DNA of 64,000 nt from a virus, in the IMG/VR virus record IMGVR_UViG_3300022933_000006, positions 1 through 64,000 of that record. The stretch is one strand, 5' to 3'. The notes under the pieces were generated by a model. The model saw nothing but the letters and a program-made list of their open reading frames with translations. It did no database searches and was not told the DNA's origin. Position 1 is the first letter of the stretch; each line of letters opens with the position of its first letter. Shown one piece after another: positions 50,811-57,371 of the stretch. The position numbers were made by a program, and so were the translations under genes.

Positions 50811-51760
50811 ACCCTAATCACCTCATAATCATTTGTCATTGTTATTTCACCATTCATATCAACATCTTCAGGTTCTTCATTCATGTATTCCATGACCATA
50901 GTGTTAGATATTCTACCTTCAAAATCAACTTCAGGCTCTACTGATTTATGATTAACTTGTATTGGTTTGTTAGCCATTTTATCTAGGTATTTCTGAATGA
51001 TACCCATAGATACCTCTACTGCTTTACAGTATATTTTAGAATCTATGAATATTGGCAATATTCGTATTTCCAATGTTCCATGTTTGTGATATTGGTAGTT
51101 TAGTGCAGAATATCTACAATTAGGATAGTTATCATTTCTAATGTATAACTGCTGTTCTCCCCTGTAATCAATATTGCACATATTGTTTTCATCTGCCAAT
51201 CTATCCCAAAAGTTTTGATTTCTTATGTTGGCTTTTTTACCCCATCTTGTCAATTCTTGTATAAAGTGATTAAAGAACTCTCTAGTACATAACAATTCAA
51301 ATGCCTGAATGTTATCAAATGATACATGGAAATGACCACCACATGAACTATTCATATCTTCAGGATAATATCTATGAACCCAATTTCTCCATGTGCCATC
51401 AATAGGCATTGGGTATGATATTATTTCACCTGAATGTCCTGATTCCTGATTATAACAATGATCTCCTTCGTCATTACAACAGTAATCACAGTCGCCACAT
51501 TGTTCACCACCATATTCTAATCCTTCTACTGATGAATCGTCATGCCACATATAAGAACTATATAACCAATTACGGTGATCATGCTCATTATCAGGCATTT
51601 CATTCCAACCACCCTCTAATTCAACGCCAATTTTTACTATTTTGCATTGAGGTGTCATTAAAACATGGGTATTTTGACAGTTTTCACAACAGAAACAGAA
51701 TCTATCATTATCAAATGTCATATCCATGTAACAACTAGAACAGTTGTATGTATCTGACAT
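50807..51760 (-). CDS. Amidoligase (COOH-NH2 ligase, glutamine synthetase-like fold)
   Basis: 317 aa from ATG 51760, two nt after the amidotransferase stop; ATG 51781 would extend it by 7 residues. Motifs of the amidoligase_2 family in order: KIGVELEGGW (~44-53), WHDDSSVEG (~72), GEIISYPMP, GGHFHVSF (~142), CRYSALNY and GTLEIRI. The family joins carboxyl and amino groups using ATP in peptide tagging or peptide synthesis. A Cys-rich finger (NCSSC...CFCCENC) precedes the core and another Cys-rich insert follows DSS. It is paired with a class II amidotransferase, as in known phage and bacterial clusters. Confidence 0.8.
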   Translation of the reverse strand: MSDTYNCSSCYMDMTFDNDRFCFCCENCQNTHVLMTPQCKIVKIGVELEGGWNEMPDNEHDHRNWLYSSYMWHDDSSVEGLEYGGEQCGDCDYCCNDEGDHCYNQESGHSGEIISYPMPIDGTWRNWVHRYYPEDMNSSCGGHFHVSFDNIQAFELLCTREFFNHFIQELTRWGKKANIRNQNFWDRLADENNMCNIDYRGEQQLYIRNDNYPNCRYSALNYQYHKHGTLEIRILPIFIDSKIYCKAVEVSMGIIQKYLDKMANKPIQVNHKSVEPEVDFEGRISNTMVMEYMNEEPEDVDMNGEITMTNDYEVIRV

Positions 51761-51761
51761 A

Positions 51762-52547
51762 TTATAGTGGCTCCTTGTCATATCTTTTTGATGCTATTTG
51801 ACAACCGTCAAGATAATCTAACTCGTCATCACAATAGAATGTTTGACCATCAACAAATTGTCTTTGGTAATTATCCTCATAATCTTCAATAGATTGAATT
51901 TTTGTGTCAGATTTCTTTGCTTTGTATGTGAAATTACCACCATAATCTCCCCAACTAGGTGTAGGATCGAATAAATCATTACTGCAAGATATGTTATTTA
52001 CCTTTGTCCAACCGTCACCAAATCTATCAATACCGTCAGGTGACAATACAATGACTTTTTCTCCTGTAAATTCAAGGAAATTAATGCCTTTATGTGAAGC
52101 ACACCAAGCCATAATACTACTGTCACTCATATCACCGTCAGGAATACGAATATTAGGATTGTTAAATGCTAATTTTATAGCAAAATCATCAAACTCAGTC
52201 CATATACCATTATGGAACATGACAGATTGTCTTGTACTTCCTCTGGTTCTATTTGATAATGCACTACCGTCTTTGTTCATTCCTAATGGGAATGGGTGGC
52301 ATAACATATCATTATTTGCACCATGAGTACCAATTCTGAAATGTACAATAAGATTATTTTTCTTGGTCAATTTATTTTTCTTGACATATTTAGATACATA
52401 TTCAGCAGTAACATGAAGACCTTTTTCCCAATGTACTAGACCATCTCTGGTATATGCAAATCCACCACCATCACGATTAGTTTTTTCTGCATCTTTGAGC
52501 ATGTCTAGTTTAGGAATGTGATCATCACATTGTAATATAACACACAT
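51762..52547 (-). CDS. Class II glutamine amidotransferase (Ntn hydrolase)
   Basis: 261 aa. The N-terminal Cys2 follows the start Met (MCVILQC), as required for the Ntn nucleophile. NRDGGGFAY, VHFRIGTHG (R71), HPFPLG and FHNGIWTEFDD (N113/G114) and a DMSDSS Asp complete the GATase II signature. Such enzymes release ammonia from glutamine or cleave amide bonds. Immediately upstream of the amidoligase with 1-nt spacing, so the two probably work on the same substrate. Confidence 0.85.
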   Translation of the reverse strand: MCVILQCDDHIPKLDMLKDAEKTNRDGGGFAYTRDGLVHWEKGLHVTAEYVSKYVKKNKLTKKNNLIVHFRIGTHGANNDMLCHPFPLGMNKDGSALSNRTRGSTRQSVMFHNGIWTEFDDFAIKLAFNNPNIRIPDGDMSDSSIMAWCASHKGINFLEFTGEKVIVLSPDGIDRFGDGWTKVNNISCSNDLFDPTPSWGDYGGNFTYKAKKSDTKIQSIEDYEDNYQRQFVDGQTFYCDDELDYLDGCQIASKRYDKEPL

Positions 52548-53086
52548 TATCTAATATGCTCCGATTTTATGGTAATCTTGCCTTTGGACTGTTTTGGTGT
52601 CATGTATTTGTTGTACATTTTTCCTAACATTTGCATGGTTTTATCACAATACAAATTAAATTTCTTACCATCAACAGGTGAGCCATTAATACATACCTTG
52701 ATACCTTTGGATAGGTCTTTAGCCCTAACCCATGACATATTTGGAATATCTAAATCCTCAGTTATTTGAGAATTAAAGAACATTTCATTACTCTCACCCC
52801 AATATTTTATTGATGTGAAAATATCATGGTCATCTGGTCTAGAATATGCATAAGAACTAATTTGTTTCAATCCTGTACGAATAGGATTCCATTTGTCATC
52901 TCCACCATAATCAGGATTTAATGATTGATTTTTGAAATATTTTTCAAATACGTCAGATTTAGCCTTTACAATAAATAATCCATTTTCTCTCAAGAATGTT
53001 ACTGACATTACAGTTTTTCTGGTGACAGGATCTACTACTGTTCTACTAATACCTTGCACATTTGCATCAAACATTTTTTGATTCAT
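52547..53086 (-). CDS. Hypothetical protein of the amidoligase cluster
   Basis: 179 aa, single-base overlap with the amidotransferase. Beta-rich N-terminus (TRKTVMSVTFLRENGLFIVK), a middle with YWGESNEMFFN and a basic C-terminal helix TMQMLGKMYNKYMTPKQSKG. No motif recognised. It could be the substrate or a substrate-binding partner of the ligase pair. Confidence 0.5.
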   Translation of the reverse strand: MNQKMFDANVQGISRTVVDPVTRKTVMSVTFLRENGLFIVKAKSDVFEKYFKNQSLNPDYGGDDKWNPIRTGLKQISSYAYSRPDDHDIFTSIKYWGESNEMFFNSQITEDLDIPNMSWVRAKDLSKGIKVCINGSPVDGKKFNLYCDKTMQMLGKMYNKYMTPKQSKGKITIKSEHIR

Positions 53087-53238
53087 TATAATAAATTCTC
53101 CTCATATTCTTTCATAGCTTCATCTTGACCACATTTAGAACATAAATCAGTCATATTGTCTTTTCTAGATAGAGCTGGGAAATCTTCATCATAACTTTTA
53201 GTCATGTTACAGATACCACATGTATAATAATCAGTCAT
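53086..53238 (-). CDS. 50-aa phage-type zinc-ribbon protein
   Basis: ATG 53238, preceded by ...AATGACTGA of the previous gene. CGICNMTKSYDEDFPALSRK then DLCSKCGQDEA. The 'PALSR.DN....C..CG..EA' signature occurs in many phage small proteins. Zinc binding; role unknown. Confidence 0.65.
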   Translation of the reverse strand: MTDYYTCGICNMTKSYDEDFPALSRKDNMTDLCSKCGQDEAMKEYEENLL

Positions 53239-53341
53239 TTTCTACTAACCATGCCCATTCTGGTCTTTCATTATATGATTCATCTATATCAGATTCTTCA
53301 GTCAAATTAAACACAGAACATTTGCCGTTTTTACAGGTCAT
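53231..53341 (-). CDS. 36-aa microprotein
   Basis: ATG 53341 to TGA 53231-53233. MTCKNGKCSVFNLTEESDID then a Trp-rich acidic end. The short CKNGKC start recalls the 59302 gene's CEDGSC motif. Function unknown. Confidence 0.45.
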   Translation of the reverse strand: MTCKNGKCSVFNLTEESDIDESYNERPEWAWLVEND

Positions 53342-53356
53342 TTCTTTATTCTCTAT

Positions 53357-53704
53357 CTATTGATTCACCTTTTCTCCTTTGATAGTATGAATGGATTCTC
53401 CGTTCATTATAATCTCCCCCATATACTCCTTGATTGGGTGCGAAATATTGTATTTATCTGACATATTATAATCTCTGTCAGAGCAGCATTTGTTACATTT
53501 ATAATCATATACATGACCTTCAATACGTTCAACATCATTACTAGAAATATACTCATAAACCATGTGTACTCTACCACACCAATTATCATATTTACCACCA
53601 GATTCATAATATGTTTGTCTTTCCATTTTAATTCTTTTATTACATGACACACATAATGTATCAGGTCTTATAAGAGAAACGAGGGGAATAGTAGTTAATA
53701 TCAA
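53357..53704 (-). CDS. Zinc-binding protein
   Basis: 115 aa from TTG 53704 (TTGA overlap). LCVSCNKRI, WCGRVH, YKCNKCCSD; the end IHTIKGEKVNQ is related to the end of the 48364 gene. Possibly one ribbon spanning the protein. Confidence 0.5.
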   Translation of the reverse strand: MILTTIPLVSLIRPDTLCVSCNKRIKMERQTYYESGGKYDNWCGRVHMVYEYISSNDVERIEGHVYDYKCNKCCSDRDYNMSDKYNISHPIKEYMGEIIMNGESIHTIKGEKVNQ

Positions 53705-53799
53705 TTTATATCTCCTTGCATTTTTAACATATATTCATACTCTGAGGGTAAAAGGAGTAATTTCCATATTCTATTCATTATTGTTTTTTTACAGTTCAT
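53701..53799 (-). CDS. 32-aa basic microprotein
   Basis: ATG 53799 (ATGA overlap, GGAG upstream) to TGA 53701-53703. MNCKKTIMNRIWKLLLLPSE, amphipathic. Translational coupling is the main support. Confidence 0.4.
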   Translation of the reverse strand: MNCKKTIMNRIWKLLLLPSEYEYMLKMQGDIN

Positions 53800-54074
53800 G
53801 ATAAATCTCCTGAAGCATCTTTTAACAATTCTAGTAAATCCTCTTTTGTATAAGATAATTCTTTACCATTTCTAGTTATTGTAAATCTATTACCAAAAGG
53901 AATGTTAAAAGCACTATTTACTATATTTTCAGCAGTTCTTGTTTGCATATGTTCACATAATTCTTTAAATCCATTTATATCCCACCACACCTTATCATAA
54001 TCTCCATAACCATTGCGTATATATGATTTGTAACTATATCTTACAGTATTACCTCTTAAATGTGTTTTACTCAT
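53796..54074 (-). CDS. Hypothetical protein
   Basis: 92 aa. Tyr-rich N-terminus (SYKSYIRNGYGDYDKVWWDI), central helix, and a basic loop NRFTITRNGKELSYTKEDLL. No Cys pair. ATGA overlaps on both sides. Function unknown. Confidence 0.5.
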   Translation of the reverse strand: MSKTHLRGNTVRYSYKSYIRNGYGDYDKVWWDINGFKELCEHMQTRTAENIVNSAFNIPFGNRFTITRNGKELSYTKEDLLELLKDASGDLS

Positions 54075-54256
54075 GATTCATCTCCATAATAACATGTAGG
54101 ACATAATTTACTATATATCATATACCAATTATGTATTAAACTATCAACATATTTATCTACTTTCATTTTATTACCACATTCCATACAATATATATCTCCA
54201 CGATATCTAGCATCATAATATCTGTGGTTATTTGTAATAGACAAAGCATTGGTCAT
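54071..54256 (-). CDS. Zinc-ribbon protein
   Basis: 61 aa: IYCMECGNKMKVD and KLCPTCYYGDES, a four-Cys ribbon. GGAGATTTATC lies directly before its ATG, as before the 53799 gene. Confidence 0.55.
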   Translation of the reverse strand: MTNALSITNNHRYYDARYRGDIYCMECGNKMKVDKYVDSLIHNWYMIYSKLCPTCYYGDES

Positions 54257-54336
54257 GATAAATCTCCACTATATTCTAAATAACATACATACGATATAAT
54301 CCATATAATAGAAAAAAGAGGGGTGGAAATACTCAT
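54253..54336 (-). CDS. 27-aa hydrophobic microprotein
   Basis: ATG 54336 and TGA 54253-54255, coupled by ATGA overlaps on both sides. MSISTPLFSIIWIISYVCYL is a possible transmembrane helix. The double coupling argues that it is translated. Confidence 0.4.
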   Translation of the reverse strand: MSISTPLFSIIWIISYVCYLEYSGDLS

Positions 54337-54773
54337 AATAAGAGTACTCCTGTTAGATCAAATTTATCAATCTTACTGTATTTTAACTGTATAAATGGAT
54401 TACAATCTATATAATCATTGTAACAGTCAATAACACTATTGATATTTCTGAACTTTTTGTTGAGAAATGCTATTGAATCCATACCATAAGATTGATTATG
54501 ATAATCATCTAGATTAGCCTTCATGATAGTAGCTGTTCTTGCTATCCAAATGACATCATCCTTATGATTACCCATATCCTTACGGTCTATTCTAACCATA
54601 CGAGAATCAATCTGATTCATGTATTGACGTATTTCTCTACCTCTAGATGTATTAACCTCTACTGTATGAACATTACCATGCTCATTAACAATATTTGCTA
54701 ATTCACTAGATATTCTAGTTCTCAAATGCTGGCGATTTTTTCGAGACACAACCCTAGCAACCGATACCCTCAA
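54333..54773 (-). CDS. First gene of the minus-strand operon, hypothetical
   Basis: 146 aa if started at TTG 54773 with GGAGTGG six bases upstream; GTG 54749 is an alternative. Basic N-terminus (RVVSRKNRQHLRTRIS), then alpha/beta segments (GNVHTVEVNTSRGREIRQYM, KFRNINSVIDCYNDYID). Promoter-proximal position suggests early expression. No family recognised. Confidence 0.5.
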   Translation of the reverse strand: MRVSVARVVSRKNRQHLRTRISSELANIVNEHGNVHTVEVNTSRGREIRQYMNQIDSRMVRIDRKDMGNHKDDVIWIARTATIMKANLDDYHNQSYGMDSIAFLNKKFRNINSVIDCYNDYIDCNPFIQLKYSKIDKFDLTGVLLL

Positions 54774-54819
54774 TTTCCACTCCAGTCACGATCAGGCACA
54801 AATTGACCATTAATAATAA

Positions 54820-54849
54820 CCCCTCTCCCCTTAACAATCCCCTCACCCC
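54820..54849 (-). other. G-quadruplex-type motif
   Basis: On the minus strand four GGGG runs are separated by TGA, ATTGTTAA and AGA. In DNA this AT-rich it is an outlier. It lies 47-76 nt upstream of the first minus-strand gene, hence in its promoter or leader. Confidence 0.55.
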
Positions 54850-55060
54850 TTACTGATATAAGCTGGGCAAGACATTGTACATACATGTTCCTAGACATTA
54901 ACACCAATAATAATACTACCATACACCCCACCAATAGATGAACGAACTGTCTTATAATGGAATGGTTTGATACCTAGAATGTCCTTAGATATAGCGACGA
55001 TTCACCTATAAAAGCATTTGTTTTTATTTTTTTCCTAGAGTATATATACTAGGCGTAAAT

Positions 55061-55190
55061 TGAAGTATATAAAGAGACCACCATTTCCACTCCAGTCGTC
55101 AATCGAAGTATTTAAAGAGACATTATACTGTATCATACGGTAGCGTACTGTACTTATATAACGCCTGAACTGAAGTATTTAAAGAGACCA
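55061..55190 (+). promoter_or_regulatory. Three tandem near-identical TATA promoters
   Basis: TGAAGTATATAAAGAGACCA (55061-55080), CGAAGTATTTAAAGAGACA (55104-55122) and TGAAGTATTTAAAGAGACCA (55171-55190). The last TATA (TATTTAAA, 55176-55183) is 29 nt before ATG 55205. GAAG upstream of each TATA may act as the BRE. Confidence 0.7.
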
Positions 55191-55204
55191 ATATTACGCC
55201 TACT

Positions 55205-55510
55205 ATGACTGGACTGGAAACGAAGGGTATCGGTAAGTACTATTGTATGGCACAACAAATACGACCAACCCTCACAAAAGAGGAATGGGCTTTAATCGAA
55301 GCAAATAGGAAGGACGAGGAAATGTATTCAGAATTCAAAGGTAATCTACCTTTGATTGAAGCATTTGAAGCATGTCTTAATCCAGCCAATGAAAAAGGTA
55401 ATCGTAGCTTCAATCAAGAGAAATTTGAAGCACTCATTGGTGCTATCATGGCATGTAAAATAGCTACTGTCAACGGTAGACCTTATCAAGACAACAAAAG
55501 CCCAAAATAA
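55205..55510 (+). CDS. Hypothetical early protein
   Basis: 101 aa: MTGLETKGIGKYYCMAQQIR, then two to three helices (KEEWALIEANRKDEEM; FEALIGAIMACKIATV). Driven by the triple promoter and closed by an intrinsic terminator-like hairpin, so it is a tightly controlled monocistronic unit and probably strongly expressed. No family recognised; an early regulator or anti-host factor is possible. Confidence 0.65.
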   Translation: MTGLETKGIGKYYCMAQQIRPTLTKEEWALIEANRKDEEMYSEFKGNLPLIEAFEACLNPANEKGNRSFNQEKFEALIGAIMACKIATVNGRPYQDNKSPK

Positions 55511-55522
55511 TTAAACACCTAA

Positions 55523-55550
55523 TGCGTGAATACTTTCACGCAGTTTTTTT
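55523..55550 (+). terminator. Hairpin plus T-run terminator
   Basis: TGCGTGAA (55523-55530) pairs with TTCACGCA (55535-55542) around loop TACT, followed by seven T at 55544-55550. It begins 12 nt after the stop of the 55205 gene. Confidence 0.7.
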
Positions 55551-55690
55551 ACTCGATTTCCCGTTGCTGGTACGCATGGCGAAAAAACGGTTTTTAAAGG
55601 ATTACCACATATATATAACTCTCGAAAAAACATTGACCAAATCTGGAAAAAATCTGAACCCTATTTAGGAATATACACTTATATATAAGC
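55551..55690. other. Short intergenic stretch
   Basis: No firm gene. A 30-codon plus frame starts ATG 55576 (MAKKRFLKDYHIYITLEKTL) and ends 55668; it has no clear promoter. ACATATATATAAC at 55606-55618 is TATA-like. I do not call a gene here. Confidence 0.3.
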
Positions 55691-55885
55691 CTATTCAGGT
55701 GGCTTGTAATCCTGCTTGTCACTATTATTTATACCATCAGCAACCAAAGTACCCTGTATTCTGAACATACATGACATGAGTTCGGGGAGGTTAAACTTGG
55801 TTCCATTACCTTTATAATGCTCTTTATACTTTCTGCTGCATGCAATACATATGATATTCTCAAGGTCTTTACGACTTAGGCTCAA
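55691..55885 (-). CDS. Small protein with CxxC motif
   Basis: 64 aa: LSRKDLENIICIACSRKYKE then NLPELMSCMFRIQGTLV. Overlaps the preceding minus gene by 4 nt. Might be a small helical DNA-binding or zinc protein. Function unknown. Confidence 0.5.
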   Translation of the reverse strand: MSLSRKDLENIICIACSRKYKEHYKGNGTKFNLPELMSCMFRIQGTLVADGINNSDKQDYKPPE

Positions 55886-56028
55886 CGCATATCCTCCAGA
55901 GAAGCATTGTCTTCCATACGATCTATCATGTCTACAAGAAGTTGCTTTATAACCTCACGCCTGTCGTCAGGCATCCATTCCTCATGTAATAATTTGAGAA
56001 GATCATCGATAGCTGTGCTCATACTCAT
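55882..56028 (-). CDS. 48-aa helical acidic microprotein
   Basis: ATG 56028 to TGA 55882-55884. STAIDDLLKLLHEEWMPDDR then a helix EVIKQLLVDMIDRMED. Overlaps its neighbour on each side. Function unknown. Confidence 0.5.
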   Translation of the reverse strand: MSMSTAIDDLLKLLHEEWMPDDRREVIKQLLVDMIDRMEDNASLEDMR

Positions 56029-56188
56029 CCCTTAAATTTGACGTATTTATAAAGGTTTTATGTGTCCATCCTTTAATACTTTTAGATTTTTTTCTCATGT
56101 CTATGACATGATATATTATAAGTACTATGCCTAAAGGCATGGCTATGCCTGTAAATGTAAGGAATATTCCTATATATAACTTCCACAT
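56003..56188 (-). CDS. Small membrane protein
   Basis: 61 aa with one long hydrophobic segment (IGIFLTFTGIAMPLGIVLII) followed by a basic tail, so one transmembrane helix or a re-entrant pair with the C-terminus inside. AGTATTTATATC at 56211-56222 provides a minus-strand TATA box. Could be a holin or superinfection factor. Confidence 0.55.
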   Translation of the reverse strand: MWKLYIGIFLTFTGIAMPLGIVLIIYHVIDMRKKSKSIKGWTHKTFINTSNLRDEYEHSYR

Positions 56189-56239
56189 ACTATTATATAA
56201 CCAACTTTAGTATTTATATCTATCCGTGAAGGCTAGTTC

Positions 56240-56401
56240 CTAGCCATGACCAATACCGTCAATGATTTCATTGATGTGTAGGTTCATTTTGCTTTTAAAC
56301 ATTTGAGCCTGTATTGATTTTCTTTCGTCTATTAGTTGTCTTTCTTCCTTGGCTATTTCCATAAGTCTAGTATGTATCTCGTCTAATCTTGCGTTAACCA
56401 C
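56240..56401 (-). CDS. 53-aa coiled-coil microprotein
   Basis: GTG 56401 to TAG 56240-56242. LDEIHTRLMEIAKEERQLID continues as a helix with SIQAQMFKSKM. An inverted repeat GGCTAG...CTAGCC (56231-56245) spans the stop codon. Confidence 0.5.
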   Translation of the reverse strand: MVNARLDEIHTRLMEIAKEERQLIDERKSIQAQMFKSKMNLHINEIIDGIGHG

Positions 56402-56432
56402 ACTATATTTAAGTATATGTATTATATAAAAA

Positions 56433-56618
56433 TTATGTAGGAGTTTCCCTGTCTCTCTTTGCTTCCTCTATTTCCATCATTTTGTCTTCCATCAAAAATT
56501 GGAGTTTCCAGAAACTCTTTCTGCCTTGTTCACTAAGTCCTTTTTCTTCGACCTCATCATGCTTTGCATTGAACCATTTAAATATCTCTGTATAGTCCTC
56601 TAACTCCAATTCGACCAT
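56433..56618 (-). CDS. Small acidic helical protein
   Basis: ATG 56618 (TTG 56624 also in frame). 61 aa: VELELEDYTEIFKWFNAKHD, then LSEQGRKSFWKLQFLMEDKM. Amphipathic helices, no Cys. Shares a 40-bp divergent promoter with the gene at 56661. Confidence 0.5.
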   Translation of the reverse strand: MVELELEDYTEIFKWFNAKHDEVEEKGLSEQGRKSFWKLQFLMEDKMMEIEEAKRDRETPT

Positions 56619-56630
56619 ATTCAAGCAAAG

Positions 56631-56648
56631 TTTATATAATATATAAAG
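56631..56648. promoter_or_regulatory. Overlapping divergent TATA boxes
   Basis: TTTATATAA (56631-56639) is 30 nt before plus ATG 56661; the minus-strand TTTATATAT (56647-56639) is 29 nt before minus ATG 56618. The two boxes abut in a spacer of only 42 nt. Confidence 0.6.
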
Positions 56649-56660
56649 AACTCTATTTAT

Positions 56661-56789
56661 ATGACTAGTAAAAAATCCAAGCCTATTGAGCCTGAATTTG
56701 ATATAGATGACACGCCTGTAACTAGTGATGGAGAATGTACATGTATTGGAAGACGAGATCCATCATGTGCAATAAAGAGTCACAGATGA
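56661..56789 (+). CDS. 42-aa microprotein with Cys motif
   Basis: ATG 56661 to TGA 56787-56789. Acidic DIDDTPVTSDGECTCIG, then PSCAIKSHR. Coupled to the next gene by ATGA. Function unknown. Confidence 0.5.
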   Translation: MTSKKSKPIEPEFDIDDTPVTSDGECTCIGRRDPSCAIKSHR

Positions 56790-56956
56790 TTCGTAACTTT
56801 ATCAACGGGTTGAAAAAATCATTTAGTGGAAAGGATTATCTTAGGGAAATCAACCAATGTAATAAATGTGGAAATCCAAGCTTCTTTGATTCATGCCTGA
56901 AATGTGAGACTGATGATGCATACCGTGGATGGAACAAAAAACAGTTTGAAAGCTAA
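56786..56956 (+). CDS. 56-aa zinc-ribbon protein
   Basis: ATG 56786 overlaps the previous stop. Basic helix MIRNFINGLKKSFSGKDYLR then NQCNKCGNPSFFDSCLKC, a four-Cys ribbon. Upstream in-frame starts exist but fall inside the previous gene. Confidence 0.55.
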   Translation: MIRNFINGLKKSFSGKDYLREINQCNKCGNPSFFDSCLKCETDDAYRGWNKKQFES

Positions 56957-57267
56957 TTGCCTACGTTAAAATGTCTCTCTATATAAACCAAACTCATGAC
57001 CTTGCTCTTTAGAGTAACCTCAATTTTCTTGTAATAGTGAGACTCATACCTGTCCATTTTTTCTATGTCACTGTCACTTACCTTAAATATTTCACCTTTT
57101 ACAAAATCACCTTCTGACTTTATCACAGTTGGATATCTGTCAAGTACGCTATGAGTGTCCATAGTGTAGTTTTCCAGTATGTCTTGTTTGCCTTCAATCT
57201 CATGACCTAGCACGTTTGTTCTAAGGGTTTTGTTTAGCAAAGAACCATAGACAAAGATGTTTTTCAT
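56953..57267 (-). CDS. Gamma-glutamylcyclotransferase-like (AIG2/BtrG fold)
   Basis: 104 aa. IFVYGSLLNKTLR (the YGSL binding loop), DRYPTVIKSEGDFVKGEIF and MDRYESHYYKKIEV match the GGCT/AIG2 family, which releases 5-oxoproline from gamma-glutamyl amines. The length is minimal for the family. Proteins of this family are known to accompany amidoligases, one of which lies about 5 kb away on the same strand. TATA-like TTTTATATAA precedes it. Confidence 0.75.
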   Translation of the reverse strand: MKNIFVYGSLLNKTLRTNVLGHEIEGKQDILENYTMDTHSVLDRYPTVIKSEGDFVKGEIFKVSDSDIEKMDRYESHYYKKIEVTLKSKVMSLVYIERHFNVGN

Positions 57268-57313
57268 ATTTTGGTCTATTATGTATGATTATATAAAACT
57301 TGTGTAGGAAAAG

Positions 57314-57348
57314 GGTTGCTTCGCAACCGTGACAATAACTTTATATAA
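57314..57348 (+). promoter_or_regulatory. Hairpin and TATA box before the portal gene
   Basis: GGTTGC (57314-57319) and GCAACC (57323-57328) form a 6-bp stem around TTC; it may end transcription or shape the leader. TTTATATAA at 57340-57348 is 32 nt before ATG 57372. Confidence 0.5.
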
Positions 57349-57371
57349 TGTGACAAATATTGACATGTGTT

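Larger units (their letters stand above)
54774..55204. promoter_or_regulatory. Divergent control region between the minus operon and the plus early gene
   Basis: 430 nt without a convincing gene. It holds a G4-type motif on the minus strand (54820-54849), a dyad around a TATA core (CCTAGAGTATATATACTAGG, 55034-55053), three tandem TATA promoters (55061-55190) and copies of GACTGGAGTGGAAAT. Candidate master control or origin region. Confidence 0.6.
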
